Origin: Streptomyces sp. VRA16 Mangrove soil
GTDB lineage: Bacteria; Actinomycetota; Actinomycetes; Streptomycetales; Streptomycetaceae
Reading direction: 5' to 3'
Length of the DNA: 64,000 nt
Assembly (NCBI RefSeq): GCF_017377775.1
Contig: NZ_JAFVLN010000001.1
Coordinates: 62,001-126,000 of the forward strand
The translations under genes were made by a program, and so were the position numbers. The first letter of the stretch is position 1. Every line of letters begins with the position of its first letter. Shown here in pieces: positions 1-9,552 of this stretch. The notes below the pieces were generated by a model. That model was given only the letters and a program-made list of their open reading frames with translations, had not been told where the DNA came from and did not search any database.

Positions 1-66
1 TCCGTCGAAACCCGCCACACGCTGGTCGTACGTACCACGGGCACTGCCGAGGGAGAGGGCGCATGA
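1..66 (+). CDS. C-terminal tail of the preceding hopanoid gene (probably hpnD), partial
   Basis: The first 63 bases are open in frame 1 and end in a TGA at 64-66, giving a 21-residue tail that begins SVETRHTLVV. The stop overlaps the ATG of hpnE as ATGA, the usual layout of translationally coupled genes in an operon. In Streptomyces hopanoid loci the gene before hpnE is normally hpnD (presqualene diphosphate synthase, squalene/phytoene synthase family). The identity is inferred from context only; too little sequence is present to recognise the family. Confidence 0.55.
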   Translation, partial: SVETRHTLVVRTTGTAEGEGA

Positions 67-1475
67 GCAGCAACGGGGACGCATCGCCCGACGAGTCGTC
101 ACGGCCCGTCGGGGTCGTCGTCGGCGGCGGGCTCGCGGGCATCACGGCCGCGCTCGCACTCGCCGACGGCGGCATGGACGTCACGCTCCTGGAGGGCCGC
201 CCCCGGCTCGGCGGGCTCGCCTTCTCCTTCAAGCGCGGCGACCTGACGGTCGACAACGGCCAGCACGTGTATCTGCGCTGCTGCACCGCCTACCGCTGGT
301 TCCTCGACCGCATCGACGGCGCGTCGCTCGCCCCCTTGCAGGAACGTCTTGACGTGCCGGTACTCGACGCCGGGAAGAACCGGCTCGGCCGGCTGCGGCG
401 CACGGCACTGCCCGTGCCGCTGCACCTGGCCATGAGCCTGGCCACCTACCCGCATCTGACGCTGGCCGAGCGGGCCAACGTCGGACGTGCCGCGCTCGCC
501 CTCAAGGGCCTCGACCTCACCGATCCCGCGCTCGACGAGCGGGACTTCGGCTCCTGGCTGGCCGAGCACGGTCAGTCGCAGCGGGCCATCGAGGCGCTGT
601 GGGACCTGGTCGGGATCGCGACCCTGAACGCGGTGGCGGGCGAGGCCTCGCTGGCCCTTGCCGCCATGGTGTTCAAGACCGGGCTGCTGTCCGATCCCGG
701 AGCCGCCGACATCGGCTGGGCCCGGGTGCCCCTCGGTGACATCCACGACACTCTCGCCCGCAAGGCGCTCGACTCCGCGGGCGTACGCACCGAACTCCGT
801 ACACGGGTCACCTCCATCTCCCCTACGGAGAACGGGCGTTGGGCGGTCGAGGTTCCCGAGGGGCCCGACAGTTCCGGCCAGATCCTCGCCGCCGACACCG
901 TCGTGCTCGCGGTGCCGCAGCGCGAGACGCACGGACTGCTGCCGGACGGCGCGCTCGACGGCCAGGACCGACTGCTCGACATCGGCACCGCGCCGATCCT
1001 GAACCTGCACGTCGTGTACGACCGGAAGGTGCTCAAGCGCCCGTTCTTCACCGCGCTCGGCTCCCCGGTCCAGTGGGTCTTCGACCGCACCGAGGCGTCC
1101 GGACTGACCGAGGGGCAGTACCTGGCCGTCTCGCAGTCCGCCGCGCAGGACGAGATCGACGAGCCCGTCGCCGTGCTGCGGGAGCGCTACCTGCCCGAAC
1201 TGGAAAGGTTGCTTCCGGCGGCGCGCGGCGCGAAGGTGCACGACTTCTTCGTGACCCGGGAGCGCACGGCCACGTTCGCGCCGACCCCCGGGACGGGCGC
1301 CCTTCGGCCCGCCGCGCGCACCCGTGTCCCCGGTCTCTACGTGGCCGGTGCATGGACCGCCACCGGTTGGCCCGCGACGATGGAAAGTGCAGTTCGCAGC
1401 GGGGTCGGCGCCGCGGACGCGGCCCTTGCCGCACTGGGCCGCCCCCGCGGCCATCTGTTCCGGGAGGCGGCGTGA
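63..1475 (+). CDS. hpnE: Hydroxysqualene dehydroxylase HpnE, FAD-dependent
   Basis: 470 residues. The N-terminus carries an FAD-binding Rossmann motif GGGLAG at residues 21-26, an acidic residue after the second strand (LLEGRPRLGGLAF) and a C-terminal FAD-binding segment (PGLYVAGAWTATGWPATMESAV) typical of the phytoene desaturase/HpnE amine-oxidase family. HpnE reduces hydroxysqualene to squalene, the last step of the HpnC/HpnD/HpnE route from farnesyl diphosphate. The start is the ATG overlapping the previous stop, preceded by a GAGGGAGAGGG purine-rich ribosome site. It is second in the hopanoid operon, and the downstream gene starts inside its stop codon (GTGA), so the two are probably translationally coupled. 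Confidence 0.93.
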   Translation: MSSNGDASPDESSRPVGVVVGGGLAGITAALALADGGMDVTLLEGRPRLGGLAFSFKRGDLTVDNGQHVYLRCCTAYRWFLDRIDGASLAPLQERLDVPVLDAGKNRLGRLRRTALPVPLHLAMSLATYPHLTLAERANVGRAALALKGLDLTDPALDERDFGSWLAEHGQSQRAIEALWDLVGIATLNAVAGEASLALAAMVFKTGLLSDPGAADIGWARVPLGDIHDTLARKALDSAGVRTELRTRVTSISPTENGRWAVEVPEGPDSSGQILAADTVVLAVPQRETHGLLPDGALDGQDRLLDIGTAPILNLHVVYDRKVLKRPFFTALGSPVQWVFDRTEASGLTEGQYLAVSQSAAQDEIDEPVAVLRERYLPELERLLPAARGAKVHDFFVTRERTATFAPTPGTGALRPAARTRVPGLYVAGAWTATGWPATMESAVRSGVGAADAALAALGRPRGHLFREAA

Positions 1476-2632
1476 GCCTTGAACTTCCCTCGCTGGAAAC
1501 GCCGGAAACGGCGCGCACATCAACAACGGCTGAAATGCCGGAATCGTCACACATGGGAGAGACTGTGCCACCTGTGCCCTCGGCCGAAGCGGCTGCCGAC
1601 GCGGTGGACGTGACCGCGCTTCTGGAGCGCGGCCGAACCCTGGCCACGCCGGTCCTGAGGAAGGCCGTGGACCGGCTCGCGCCGCCCATGGACACCGTCG
1701 CCGCCTACCACTTCGGCTGGATCGACGCCGAAGGCAACCCCGCGGACGGCGACGGCGGCAAGGCCGTGCGTCCCGCACTCGCCGTGCTCTCCGCGCAGGC
1801 CGCGGGCGCCGCCGCCGAGGTCGGCGTGCCCGGAGCGGTCGCGGTGGAGCTGGTCCACAACTTCTCGCTGCTGCACGACGACCTGATGGACGGCGACGAG
1901 CAGCGCCGCCACCGCGACACGGTGTGGAAGGTGCACGGCCCGGCGCAGGCGATCCTCGTCGGCGACGCGCTGTTCGCCCTCGCCAACGAGGTGCTCCTGG
2001 AGATCGCCTCCGTCGACGCCGGCCGCGCCACCCGCCGGCTCACCACCGCCACCCGCGCCCTGATCGACGGTCAGGCGCAGGACATCTCCTACGAGCACCG
2101 CGAGCGCGTCAGCGTCGAGGAGTGCCTGGAGATGGAGGGCAACAAGACCGGCGCCCTGCTCGCCTGCGCCTCCTCCATCGGCGCGGTCCTCGGCGGCGCC
2201 GACGACGCCACCGCCGACGCCCTGGAGAAGTACGGCTACCACCTGGGCCTCGCCTTCCAGGCCGTCGACGACCTGCTCGGCATCTGGGGCGACCCGGAGT
2301 CGACGGGCAAGCAGACCTGGAGCGACCTGCGCCAGCGCAAGAAGTCGCTGCCGGTCGTCGCGGCGCTCGCCGCGGGCGGCCCGGCCTCCGAGCGGCTCGG
2401 CGAACTGCTCGCCGCCGACGCCAAGAACAACGACTTCGACAACTTCTCCGAGGCGGAGTTCGCCGTCCGCGCCGCCCTCATCGAGGAGGCCGGCGGGCGC
2501 GAATGGACCGCCGAGGAGGCCAGGCGCCAGCACAAGGTGGCCCTCGAAGCCCTGGACACCGTCCAGATGCCCGCCTCGGTGCGCGCCCAGTTCGCGGCGC
2601 TCGCCGACTTCGTCGTCGTACGAAAGAGATGA
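1472..2632 (+). CDS. Polyprenyl diphosphate synthase (farnesyl/geranylgeranyl type) of the hopanoid operon
   Basis: 386 residues from the GTG at 1472, which overlaps the hpnE stop as GTGA and has GGGAGG 4 nt upstream. Later in-frame starts (ATG 1553, or GTG 1565 behind GGGAGAG) would remove a poorly conserved Thr/Ser-rich leader; similarity to the family begins near DVTALLERGRTLATPVLRKAVD, so 1565 is also credible. Both aspartate-rich motifs are present: DDLMD starting at residue 136, and DDLLGIWGD in the second half. It condenses isopentenyl diphosphate with allylic diphosphates to supply farnesyl diphosphate for squalene synthesis. It sits between hpnE and shc, and its precursor comes from the MEP pathway, two genes of which lie downstream in the same operon. 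Confidence 0.9.
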   Translation: MSLELPSLETPETARTSTTAEMPESSHMGETVPPVPSAEAAADAVDVTALLERGRTLATPVLRKAVDRLAPPMDTVAAYHFGWIDAEGNPADGDGGKAVRPALAVLSAQAAGAAAEVGVPGAVAVELVHNFSLLHDDLMDGDEQRRHRDTVWKVHGPAQAILVGDALFALANEVLLEIASVDAGRATRRLTTATRALIDGQAQDISYEHRERVSVEECLEMEGNKTGALLACASSIGAVLGGADDATADALEKYGYHLGLAFQAVDDLLGIWGDPESTGKQTWSDLRQRKKSLPVVAALAAGGPASERLGELLAADAKNNDFDNFSEAEFAVRAALIEEAGGREWTAEEARRQHKVALEALDTVQMPASVRAQFAALADFVVVRKR

Positions 2633-2663
2633 TCGCTATCGGCCGCATATGACTCGCAGTCGC

Positions 2664-2692
2664 CGGCCGATGCCCCGCCAGGGCATCGGCCG
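2664..2692 (+). promoter_or_regulatory. Perfect hairpin in the shc leader
   Basis: A perfect inverted repeat with 12-bp arms (CGGCCGATGCCC / GGGCATCGGCCG) and a 5-nt loop lies in the 103-nt gap between the polyprenyl synthase and shc. There is no T-tract, so it is not a textbook terminator. It sits about 30 nt upstream of the shc ribosome site and may attenuate, protect or process the operon mRNA. The function is inferred; the structure is seen directly. Confidence 0.6.
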
Positions 2693-2735
2693 ACGGTTAC
2701 CCAGCAGATCTGAACCACTGCATGAAGGGATAGCC

Positions 2736-4727
2736 ATGACAGCGACGACCGACGGAAGCACCGGAGCCGCGGCTCCCGAGGCGACCTCGGCCACCACTGC
2801 CCACCTGACCGAAACGACCCCCGACGCGGCCGGGACACAAGAAGCCGCCAGCCGAGCCATACAGCGCGCCACGGACTTCCTGCTCGCCCGGCAGGACGCC
2901 CAGGGGTGGTGGAAGGGCGACCTCGACACGAACGTGACGATGGACGCGGAGGACCTGCTGCTGCGGCAGTTCCTCGGCATCCGCGACCGGGCCACCACCG
3001 ACGCCTCCGCCCTCTTCATCCGCGGCGAACAGCGCGAGGACGGCACCTGGGCCACCTTCTACGGCGGACCCGGCGAACTCTCCACCACCATCGAGGCGTA
3101 CGTCGCCCTGCGGCTGGCCGGCGACGCCCCCGACGACCCCCACATGGCGAAGGCCTCCGCGTGGATCAGGGAGCGCGGCGGCATCGCCGCGAGCCGTGTC
3201 TTCACCCGGATCTGGCTCGCCCTGTTCGGCTGGTGGAAGTGGGACGACCTCCCCGAACTCCCGCCGGAGCTCATCTACTTCCCGAAGTGGATGCCGCTCA
3301 ACATCTACGACTTCGGATGCTGGGCGCGGCAGACCATCGTGCCGCTCACCGTGGTGTCCGCGAAACGCCCGGTGCGGCCCGCGCCGTTCCCGCTCGACGA
3401 ACTGCACACCGACGCCCGCGATCCCAACCCCGCCAAACCCCTGGCCCCGGTGGCGAGTTGGGACGGTGCGTTCCAGCGGCTCGACAAGCTGATGCACGGC
3501 TACCACAAGGTGGCCCTGAAGCGGCTGCGCAAGGCCGCCATCAACTCGGCGGCCCGCTGGATCATCGAGCGGCAGGAGAACGACGGCTGCTGGGGCGGCA
3601 TCCAGCCGCCCGCGGTGTACTCCGTCATCGCCCTGCACCTGCTCGGCTACGACCTCGAACACCCCGTACTCAAGGCCGGGTTGGAGTCCCTGGACCGGTT
3701 CGCCGTGTGGCGCGAGGACGGGGCCCGGATGATCGAGGCGTGTCAGTCGCCGGTGTGGGACACCTGCCTCGCGACCATCGCGCTCGCCGACGCCGGACTG
3801 CCCGCCGATCACCCGGCGCTCGTCAAGGCCGCCACCTGGATGCTCGACGAGCAGATCGACCGGCCGGGTGACTGGTCCGTGCGCAAGCCCCGACTGGAGC
3901 CCGGCGGCTGGGCGTTCGAGTTCCACAACGACAACTACCCGGACATCGACGACACCGCCGAGGTCGTGCTCGCGCTGCGCCGCGTCCAGCACCCCGACAA
4001 GGTGCGCATGGAGAAGGCCATCGAGCGCGGCGTGCGCTGGAACCTCGGCATGCAGTCGAAGAACGGGGCGTGGGGCGCCTTCGACGTCGACAACACCAGC
4101 CCGTTCCCCAACCGGCTGCCGTTCTGCGACTTCGGCGAGGTCATCGACCCGCCGTCCGCCGACGTCACCGGCCACGTCGTCGAGATGCTCGCGATCGAGG
4201 GCCGCTCGCACGACCCGCGCACCCGGCGCGGCATCGAGTGGCTCCTGGCCGAACAGGAGGACAACGGCGCCTGGTTCGGCCGCTGGGGCGTCAACTACGT
4301 CTACGGGACGGGGTCCGTGGTGCCCGCGCTCGTCGCCGCGGGGATGCCCACCGCGCACCCCGCGATCCGTCGCGCGGTGAGCTGGCTGGAGTCCGTGCAG
4401 AACGAGGACGGCGGCTGGGGCGAGGACCTGCGCTCGTACCGCTACGAGGACTGGAAGGGCCACGGCGTCTCCACCGCCTCGCAGACGGCCTGGGCGCTGA
4501 TGGCGCTGCTGTCGGCGGGCGAGCGGGACAGCAAGGCCGTCGAGCGGGGCATCACCTTCCTCGCGGAGACCCAGACCGAGGACGGGACCTGGGACGAGCC
4601 GTACTTCACCGGTACCGGCTTCCCCTGGGACTTCTCGATCAACTACCACCTGTACCGGCAGGTCTTCCCGCTGACCGCGCTCGGCCGGTACATCCACGGC
4701 GAGCCGTTCAGTGACAAGGACAGCTGA
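2736..4727 (+). CDS. shc: Squalene-hopene cyclase
   Basis: 663 residues from ATG 2736, which has a GAAGGGA ribosome site 5 nt upstream. An earlier ATG at 2649 lies before the leader hairpin and lacks a ribosome site. The enzyme protonates squalene and cyclises it to hopene/hopanol at the membrane. The catalytic aspartate-rich motif is seen as DIDD at residues 403-406. Several QW repeats are visible (for example QDAQGWW, EDGTW, QENDGCWGG, QSKNGAWGAF, QEDNGAWFG, QNEDGGWGE, QTEDGTWDE), which brace the alpha/alpha-barrels of this family. The length matches bacterial SHCs (about 630-680). The first 50 residues are Ala/Thr-rich and poorly conserved, as usual in Streptomyces. The stop overlaps the next start as TGATG. 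Confidence 0.97.
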   Translation: MTATTDGSTGAAAPEATSATTAHLTETTPDAAGTQEAASRAIQRATDFLLARQDAQGWWKGDLDTNVTMDAEDLLLRQFLGIRDRATTDASALFIRGEQREDGTWATFYGGPGELSTTIEAYVALRLAGDAPDDPHMAKASAWIRERGGIAASRVFTRIWLALFGWWKWDDLPELPPELIYFPKWMPLNIYDFGCWARQTIVPLTVVSAKRPVRPAPFPLDELHTDARDPNPAKPLAPVASWDGAFQRLDKLMHGYHKVALKRLRKAAINSAARWIIERQENDGCWGGIQPPAVYSVIALHLLGYDLEHPVLKAGLESLDRFAVWREDGARMIEACQSPVWDTCLATIALADAGLPADHPALVKAATWMLDEQIDRPGDWSVRKPRLEPGGWAFEFHNDNYPDIDDTAEVVLALRRVQHPDKVRMEKAIERGVRWNLGMQSKNGAWGAFDVDNTSPFPNRLPFCDFGEVIDPPSADVTGHVVEMLAIEGRSHDPRTRRGIEWLLAEQEDNGAWFGRWGVNYVYGTGSVVPALVAAGMPTAHPAIRRAVSWLESVQNEDGGWGEDLRSYRYEDWKGHGVSTASQTAWALMALLSAGERDSKAVERGITFLAETQTEDGTWDEPYFTGTGFPWDFSINYHLYRQVFPLTALGRYIHGEPFSDKDS

Positions 4728-5386
4728 TGGCCGACAACCCGGCGGCGATGGGCCCGCCGGAGACCGCGCCGCTGCTCGTCGCCTGCGCGCTGGGCATCGA
4801 ACACCTCGCCCTGCGCACCGGCAGCCGGGCCGGGGCCAGCGCCCCCGTGACCGTGCTGCGTACGGGCATGGGGCCCAAGGCGGCCGAACGCGCGGTGACC
4901 CGCGCTCTCGGTGACGGCGTCCTGCGTGACGCCTCGGTGGTCGCCACCGGGTTCTGCGCCGGGCTCGCCCCCGGCATGCACCCCGGCGATCTCGTCGTGG
5001 CCGAGGAGACCCGCGACGCGCACGGCAGCACCCTGTGCGCGGGCACCGAGCTGCTCGTGCAGGAGCTGGTGAAGGCCGTTCCCGGGCAGACCGTGCACAC
5101 GGGTCCGCTGATCGGGTCCGACCACGTCGTGCGCGGTCACGAGCGGGGCGACCTGCTCGCCACCGGCGCGATCGCCGTCGACATGGAGTCCGCGGCCACG
5201 CTGCGCACGGCGGCCCGCACCGGAGGAAGACCGGTTGCGGCCGTCCGGGTGGTCGTCGACGCCCCAGAACATGAACTCGTCCGGATCGGCACGGTACGCG
5301 GTGGACTATCTGCTTTCCGTGTTCTTCGTGCCGTCCTCCCCGCATTTTTCGAATGGCACCGTTCTTTGCTGCTCCCTCGGAGGTGA
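4727..5386 (+). CDS. hpnG: Hopanoid-associated nucleoside phosphorylase (HpnG-like)
   Basis: 219 residues of the purine nucleoside phosphorylase / MTA-SAH nucleosidase fold. The motif VAVDMESAATLRTAA near residue 150 contains the Met-Glu ribose-binding pair of this family, and TGFCAGLAPGMHPGDLVVAEE matches the phosphate/base-site region. HpnG proteins remove adenine from adenosylhopane to give phosphoribohopane, acting just after HpnH, which is the next gene. The ATG overlaps the shc stop (TGATG), so translation is coupled. The activity is assigned from family and context; sequence alone cannot separate hydrolase from phosphorylase chemistry. Confidence 0.85.
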   Translation: MADNPAAMGPPETAPLLVACALGIEHLALRTGSRAGASAPVTVLRTGMGPKAAERAVTRALGDGVLRDASVVATGFCAGLAPGMHPGDLVVAEETRDAHGSTLCAGTELLVQELVKAVPGQTVHTGPLIGSDHVVRGHERGDLLATGAIAVDMESAATLRTAARTGGRPVAAVRVVVDAPEHELVRIGTVRGGLSAFRVLRAVLPAFFEWHRSLLLPRR

Positions 5387-5391
5387 GCCAG

Positions 5392-6414
5392 ATGGCCATG
5401 CCGCTTCGTCAGTCCATCAAGGTTGCGACGTATCTCGCCGAACAGAAGATCCGCAAGCGGGACAAGTTCCCGCTCATTGTCGAACTGGAACCGCTGTACG
5501 CCTGCAACCTGAAGTGCGAGGGCTGCGGCAAGATCCAGCACCCGGCCGGGGTGCTCAAGCAGCGCATGCCGGTCGCGCAGGCCGTCGGGGCCGTGCTCGA
5601 ATCCGGCGCGCCGATGGTGTCCATCGCCGGCGGCGAGCCGCTGATGCACCCTCAGATCGATGAGATCGTGCGGCAGTTGGTGGCCCGGAAGAAGTACGTC
5701 TTCCTGTGCACCAATGCGATGCTGCTGCGCAAGAAGATGGACAAGTTCAAGCCGTCGCCGTTCTTCGCGTTCACCGTGCACATCGACGGGATGCGCGAGC
5801 GCCACGACGAGTCCGTCGCCAAGGAAGGCGTCTTCGACGAGGCGATCGCGGCGATCAAGGAGGCCAAGCGGCGCGGCTTCCGGGTCACCACGAACTCCAC
5901 CTTCTTCAACACGGACACCCCGCAGAACATCATCGAGGTGCTCAACTACCTCAACGACGACATCAAGGTCGACGAGATGATGATCTCGCCCGCCTACGCC
6001 TACGAGAAGGCTCCCGACCAGGAGCACTTCCTCGGCGTCACGCAGACCCGCGAGCTGTTCAAGAAGGCCTTCGCGGGCGGCAACCGGCGGCGCTGGCGGC
6101 TCAACCACTCGCCGCTGTTCCTCGACTTCCTGGAAGGGAAGGTCGACTTCCCGTGCACGGCGTGGGCCATCCCGAACTACTCGCTGTTCGGCTGGCAGAA
6201 GCCCTGCTACCTGATGAGCGACGGGTACGTGCCGACGTACCGGCAGCTCATCGAGGACACCGACTGGGAGGCGTACGGACGCGGCAAGGACCCGCGCTGC
6301 GCCAACTGCATGGCGCACTGCGGCTACGAGCCGACGGCCGTGCTCGCCACCATGGGGTCGCTGCGGGAGTCCATCCGCGCCATGTCCGAGACCGTCGCCG
6401 GGAATCGTGGGTGA
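5392..6414 (+). CDS. hpnH: Adenosylhopane synthase HpnH, radical SAM
   Basis: 340 residues from ATG 5392, whose GGAGGTGA ribosome site contains the stop codon of the previous gene. The radical SAM 4Fe-4S motif CxxxCxxC is at residues 38, 42 and 45 (CNLKCEGC), followed by [12 protein letters not shown], the SAM-binding GGEP motif. A second Cys-rich cluster near the C-terminus (CANCMAHC) lies in the DUF3463 part usual for HpnH. The enzyme adds the 5'-deoxyadenosyl radical of SAM to diploptene to give adenosylhopane, the first step of C35 side-chain formation. It pairs with the phosphorylase upstream. Confidence 0.95.
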   Translation: MAMPLRQSIKVATYLAEQKIRKRDKFPLIVELEPLYACNLKCEGCGKIQHPAGVLKQRMPVAQAVGAVLESGAPMVSIAGGEPLMHPQIDEIVRQLVARKKYVFLCTNAMLLRKKMDKFKPSPFFAFTVHIDGMRERHDESVAKEGVFDEAIAAIKEAKRRGFRVTTNSTFFNTDTPQNIIEVLNYLNDDIKVDEMMISPAYAYEKAPDQEHFLGVTQTRELFKKAFAGGNRRRWRLNHSPLFLDFLEGKVDFPCTAWAIPNYSLFGWQKPCYLMSDGYVPTYRQLIEDTDWEAYGRGKDPRCANCMAHCGYEPTAVLATMGSLRESIRAMSETVAGNRG

Positions 6415-6421
6415 GCGTGGC

Positions 6422-7588
6422 ATGAATTCCGGAGAGCCTGTCTCACTGGGCCTCCCCGAGGTACCGGTCCGGCCTATCGCTGAACGGCGGGTCAGCCGTC
6501 AGATCCAGGTCGGACCGGTGGCGGTGGGGGGCGGCGCACCGGTGTCCGTGCAGTCGATGACAACGACGCGGACCTCCGACATCGGGGCCACGCTGCAGCA
6601 GATCGCCGAACTGACCGCCTCCGGCTGCCAGATCGTGCGCGTGGCGTGCCCCACCCAGGACGACGCGGACGCGCTGGCGACCATCGCCCGCAAGTCGCAG
6701 ATCCCCGTCATCGCGGACATCCACTTCCAGCCGAAGTACGTGTTCGCCGCGATCGACGCCGGATGCGCGGCGGTCCGGGTGAACCCCGGCAACATCAAGA
6801 AGTTCGACGACCAGGTCAAGCAGATCGCACGGGCCGCGTCCGACGCCGGGACCCCGATCCGGATCGGGGTCAACGCGGGCTCGCTCGACCGGCGGCTGCT
6901 GCAGAAGTACGGGAAGGCCACCCCGGAGGCGCTCGTCGAGTCGGCGCTGTGGGAGGCGTCGCTCTTCGAGGAGCACGGTTTCCGCGACATCAAGATCTCC
7001 GTCAAGCACAACGACCCCGTGGTGATGGTGAACGCCTACCGGCAGCTCGCCGCCGCCTGCGACTACCCGTTGCACCTGGGCGTCACGGAGGCGGGCCCGG
7101 CCTTCCAGGGGACCATCAAGTCCGCCGTGGCCTTCGGGGCGCTGCTGTCCGAGGGCATCGGCGACACCATCCGGGTCTCGCTGTCCGCGCCGCCCGCCGA
7201 GGAGTGCAAGGTCGGCATCCAGATCCTGGAGTCCCTCGGCCTGCGGCAGCGGCGCCTGGAGATCGTGTCCTGCCCGTCGTGCGGGCGTGCCCAGGTGGAC
7301 GTCTACAAGCTCGCCGACGAGGTGAGCGCGGGCCTCGAAGGTATGGAGGTGCCGCTGCGGGTGGCCGTCATGGGGTGTGTGGTGAACGGCCCGGGGGAGG
7401 CGCGGGAGGCCGATCTCGGCGTCGCGTCGGGGAACGGCAAGGGGCAGATCTTCGTCAAGGGCGAGGTCATCAAGACCGTGCCCGAGTCGAAGATCGTGGA
7501 GACGCTCATCGACGAGGCGATGAAGATCGCCGAGCAGATGGAGAAGGACGGCGTCGCGTCGGGCGCGCCTGACGTCACCGTGAGCTGA
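6422..7588 (+). CDS. ispG: 4-hydroxy-3-methylbut-2-en-1-yl diphosphate synthase, IspG (GcpE)
   Basis: 388 residues from ATG 6422; a GTG at 6407, overlapping the hpnH end, is an alternative giving five more residues. IspG converts methylerythritol cyclodiphosphate to HMBPP in the MEP pathway using a 4Fe-4S cluster. The cluster ligands are visible as Cys284, Cys287 (SCPSCGR), Cys319 and Glu326 (GCVVNGPGE). The TIM-barrel N-terminal half has the conserved [11 protein letters not shown] and [10 protein letters not shown] motifs. Its presence inside a hopanoid operon, followed by dxs, suggests a dedicated boost of isoprenoid precursor; Streptomyces commonly carry another ispG elsewhere. Confidence 0.97.
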   Translation: MNSGEPVSLGLPEVPVRPIAERRVSRQIQVGPVAVGGGAPVSVQSMTTTRTSDIGATLQQIAELTASGCQIVRVACPTQDDADALATIARKSQIPVIADIHFQPKYVFAAIDAGCAAVRVNPGNIKKFDDQVKQIARAASDAGTPIRIGVNAGSLDRRLLQKYGKATPEALVESALWEASLFEEHGFRDIKISVKHNDPVVMVNAYRQLAAACDYPLHLGVTEAGPAFQGTIKSAVAFGALLSEGIGDTIRVSLSAPPAEECKVGIQILESLGLRQRRLEIVSCPSCGRAQVDVYKLADEVSAGLEGMEVPLRVAVMGCVVNGPGEAREADLGVASGNGKGQIFVKGEVIKTVPESKIVETLIDEAMKIAEQMEKDGVASGAPDVTVS

Positions 7589-7641
7589 GTGCTGCCTGTC
7601 GAGGACAGCGTTCTGAGTTCGACCAGGAAGGGGGCTCGAGC

Positions 7642-9552
7642 GTGACGATTCTGGACACCATCCGGGGGCCGCGCGATCTGAAGGCGCTGAGTGAGGAGGA
7701 GCTCGACGTACTGGCCGCGGAGATCAGGGAGTTCCTGATTCACGCGGTCGCCAGGACCGGCGGTCACCTCGGACCCAATCTGGGCGTGGTGGAACTCTCC
7801 ATCGCGCTCCACCGGGTCTTCGAGTCGCCCGTCGACCGGCTCGTCTGGGACACCGGCCACCAGAGCTACGTCCACAAGCTTTTGACGGGCCGGCAGGACT
7901 TCAGCAAACTGCGCGGCAAGGGCGGCCTGTCCGGCTATCCCTCGCGCGAGGAGTCCGAGCACGACATCGTCGAGAACAGCCACGCGTCGACCGCGCTCGG
8001 CTGGGCCGACGGCCTCGCCAAGGCGCGGCAGGTGCAGGGGGAGCGCGGCCATGTCGTCGCCGTCATCGGTGACGGGGCGCTGACCGGCGGCATGGCCTGG
8101 GAGGCGTTGAACAACATCGCCGCCGCCAAGGACCGGCCGCTGATCATCGTCGTCAACGACAACGAGCGCTCCTACGCGCCGACCATCGGCGGCCTCGCCA
8201 ACCACCTCGCGACCCTGAGGACCACGGACTCGTACGAGAAGGTGCTGGCCTGGGGCAAGGACGTGCTCCTGCGCACCCCGGTCATCGGGCACACGGTGTA
8301 CGAGTCCCTGCACGGCGCCAAGAAGGGCTTCAAGGACGCGTTCGCGCCGCAGGGCATGTTCGAGGACCTCGGCCTGAAGTACGTGGGACCCATCGACGGG
8401 CACGACGTCGGGGCCGTGGAGTCCGCGCTGCGGCGCGCCAAGCGCTTCCACGGGCCCGTCCTCGTGCACTGTCTGACGGAGAAGGGGCGCGGCTACGAGC
8501 CGGCGCTCGCGGACGAGGCCGACCGGTTCCACACCGTCGGCGTGATGGACCCGCTGACGTGCGAGCCGCTCGCACCCTCCAACGGTCCCTCCTGGACCTC
8601 GGTGTTCGGCGACGAGATCGCGGCGATCGGGCGGGAGCGGGAGGACGTCGTCGCCATCACCGCCGCCATGCTGCACCCGGTGGGCCTCACCAAGTTCGCC
8701 GCCGAGTTCCCCGACCGGGTCTGGGACGTCGGGATCGCCGAGCAGCACGCCGCCGTGTCGGCCGCCGGGCTGGCGACGGGCGGGCTGCACCCGGTCGTCG
8801 CCGTGTACGCGACCTTCCTCAACCGGGCCTTCGACCAGTTGCTGATGGACGTCGCGCTGCACAAGTGCGGCGTCACCTTCGTCCTCGACCGGGCCGGCGT
8901 CACCGGCGTCGACGGCGCCTCGCACAACGGCATGTGGGACATGTCGGTGCTCCAGGTCGTGCCGGGCCTGCGCATCGCCGCGCCGCGCGACGCCGACCAG
9001 CTCCGGGCGCAGCTGCGGGAGGCCGTGGCCGTGGACGACGCGCCGACCATGCTGCGGTTCCCCAAGGAGTCCGTGGGCGCGCCGATCCCGGCCGTGGACC
9101 GGATCGGCGGCATCGACGTGCTGCACCGGGCCGACGACGCGCGCGTGCTGCTGGTGTCGGTCGGCGTCATGGCGCCCGTCTGCCTCCAGGCCGCCGAACT
9201 GCTCGAAGCGCGCGGCATCAACTGCACGGTCGTGGACCCCCGTTGGGTCAAACCCGTCGACCCGGACCTCGCGCAGCTGGCCGCCGGACACGAGCTCGTC
9301 GCCGTCGTCGAGGACAACAGCAAGGCCGCGGGCGTCGGATCCGCCGTCGCGCTCGCGCTCGGCGAAGCCGAAGTCGACGTCCCCGTACGCCGGTTCGGGA
9401 TCCCCGAGCAGTTCCTGGCGCACGCCAAACGCGGCGAGGTGCTGGCCGACATCGGCCTCACCCCGGTGGAGATCGCCGGACGGATCGGCGCCTCCCTCAC
9501 CTTGAAGTCCGGCAAGGACAGCCTGAAGTCCGGCAAGGAGAACGACGTATGA
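7642..9552 (+). CDS. dxs: 1-deoxy-D-xylulose-5-phosphate synthase
   Basis: 636 residues from GTG 7642, behind a GGAAGGGGG ribosome site. DXS condenses pyruvate with glyceraldehyde 3-phosphate and is the first and flux-controlling step of the MEP pathway. The ThDP/Mg motif begins GDGALTGG at residue 143 and ends in NN of [15 protein letters not shown] and the transketolase C-terminal domain ([15 protein letters not shown]) are present. The length is normal for DXS. The last residues contain a 21-bp tandem duplication (LKSGKDS / LKSGKEN), which probably lengthens the C-terminal tail harmlessly. The TGA overlaps the next ATG as ATGA. Confidence 0.97.
   Translation: MTILDTIRGPRDLKALSEEELDVLAAEIREFLIHAVARTGGHLGPNLGVVELSIALHRVFESPVDRLVWDTGHQSYVHKLLTGRQDFSKLRGKGGLSGYPSREESEHDIVENSHASTALGWADGLAKARQVQGERGHVVAVIGDGALTGGMAWEALNNIAAAKDRPLIIVVNDNERSYAPTIGGLANHLATLRTTDSYEKVLAWGKDVLLRTPVIGHTVYESLHGAKKGFKDAFAPQGMFEDLGLKYVGPIDGHDVGAVESALRRAKRFHGPVLVHCLTEKGRGYEPALADEADRFHTVGVMDPLTCEPLAPSNGPSWTSVFGDEIAAIGREREDVVAITAAMLHPVGLTKFAAEFPDRVWDVGIAEQHAAVSAAGLATGGLHPVVAVYATFLNRAFDQLLMDVALHKCGVTFVLDRAGVTGVDGASHNGMWDMSVLQVVPGLRIAAPRDADQLRAQLREAVAVDDAPTMLRFPKESVGAPIPAVDRIGGIDVLHRADDARVLLVSVGVMAPVCLQAAELLEARGINCTVVDPRWVKPVDPDLAQLAAGHELVAVVEDNSKAAGVGSAVALALGEAEVDVPVRRFGIPEQFLAHAKRGEVLADIGLTPVEIAGRIGASLTLKSGKDSLKSGKENDV
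9503..9540 (+). repeat. 21-bp tandem duplication at the 3' end of dxs
   Basis: Two adjacent copies with a period of 21 bp share the core TGAAGTCCGGCAAGGA (starting at 9503 and 9524). The duplication is in frame and encodes a repeated LKSGK(D/E) heptad in the last 15 residues of Dxs. It looks like a recent slippage event in a tolerant tail. Confidence 0.8.

Noticed and set aside
2649..2735. Upstream ATG start for shc
   Set aside because: The extra 29 residues are coded by the leader hairpin, there is no ribosome site, and ATG 2736 has GAAGGGA at the right distance.
2697..5399. A 900-codon minus-strand frame over shc and hpnG
   Set aside because: Antisense shadow of squalene-hopene cyclase; Arg/Gly/Val-rich with no recognisable motif.
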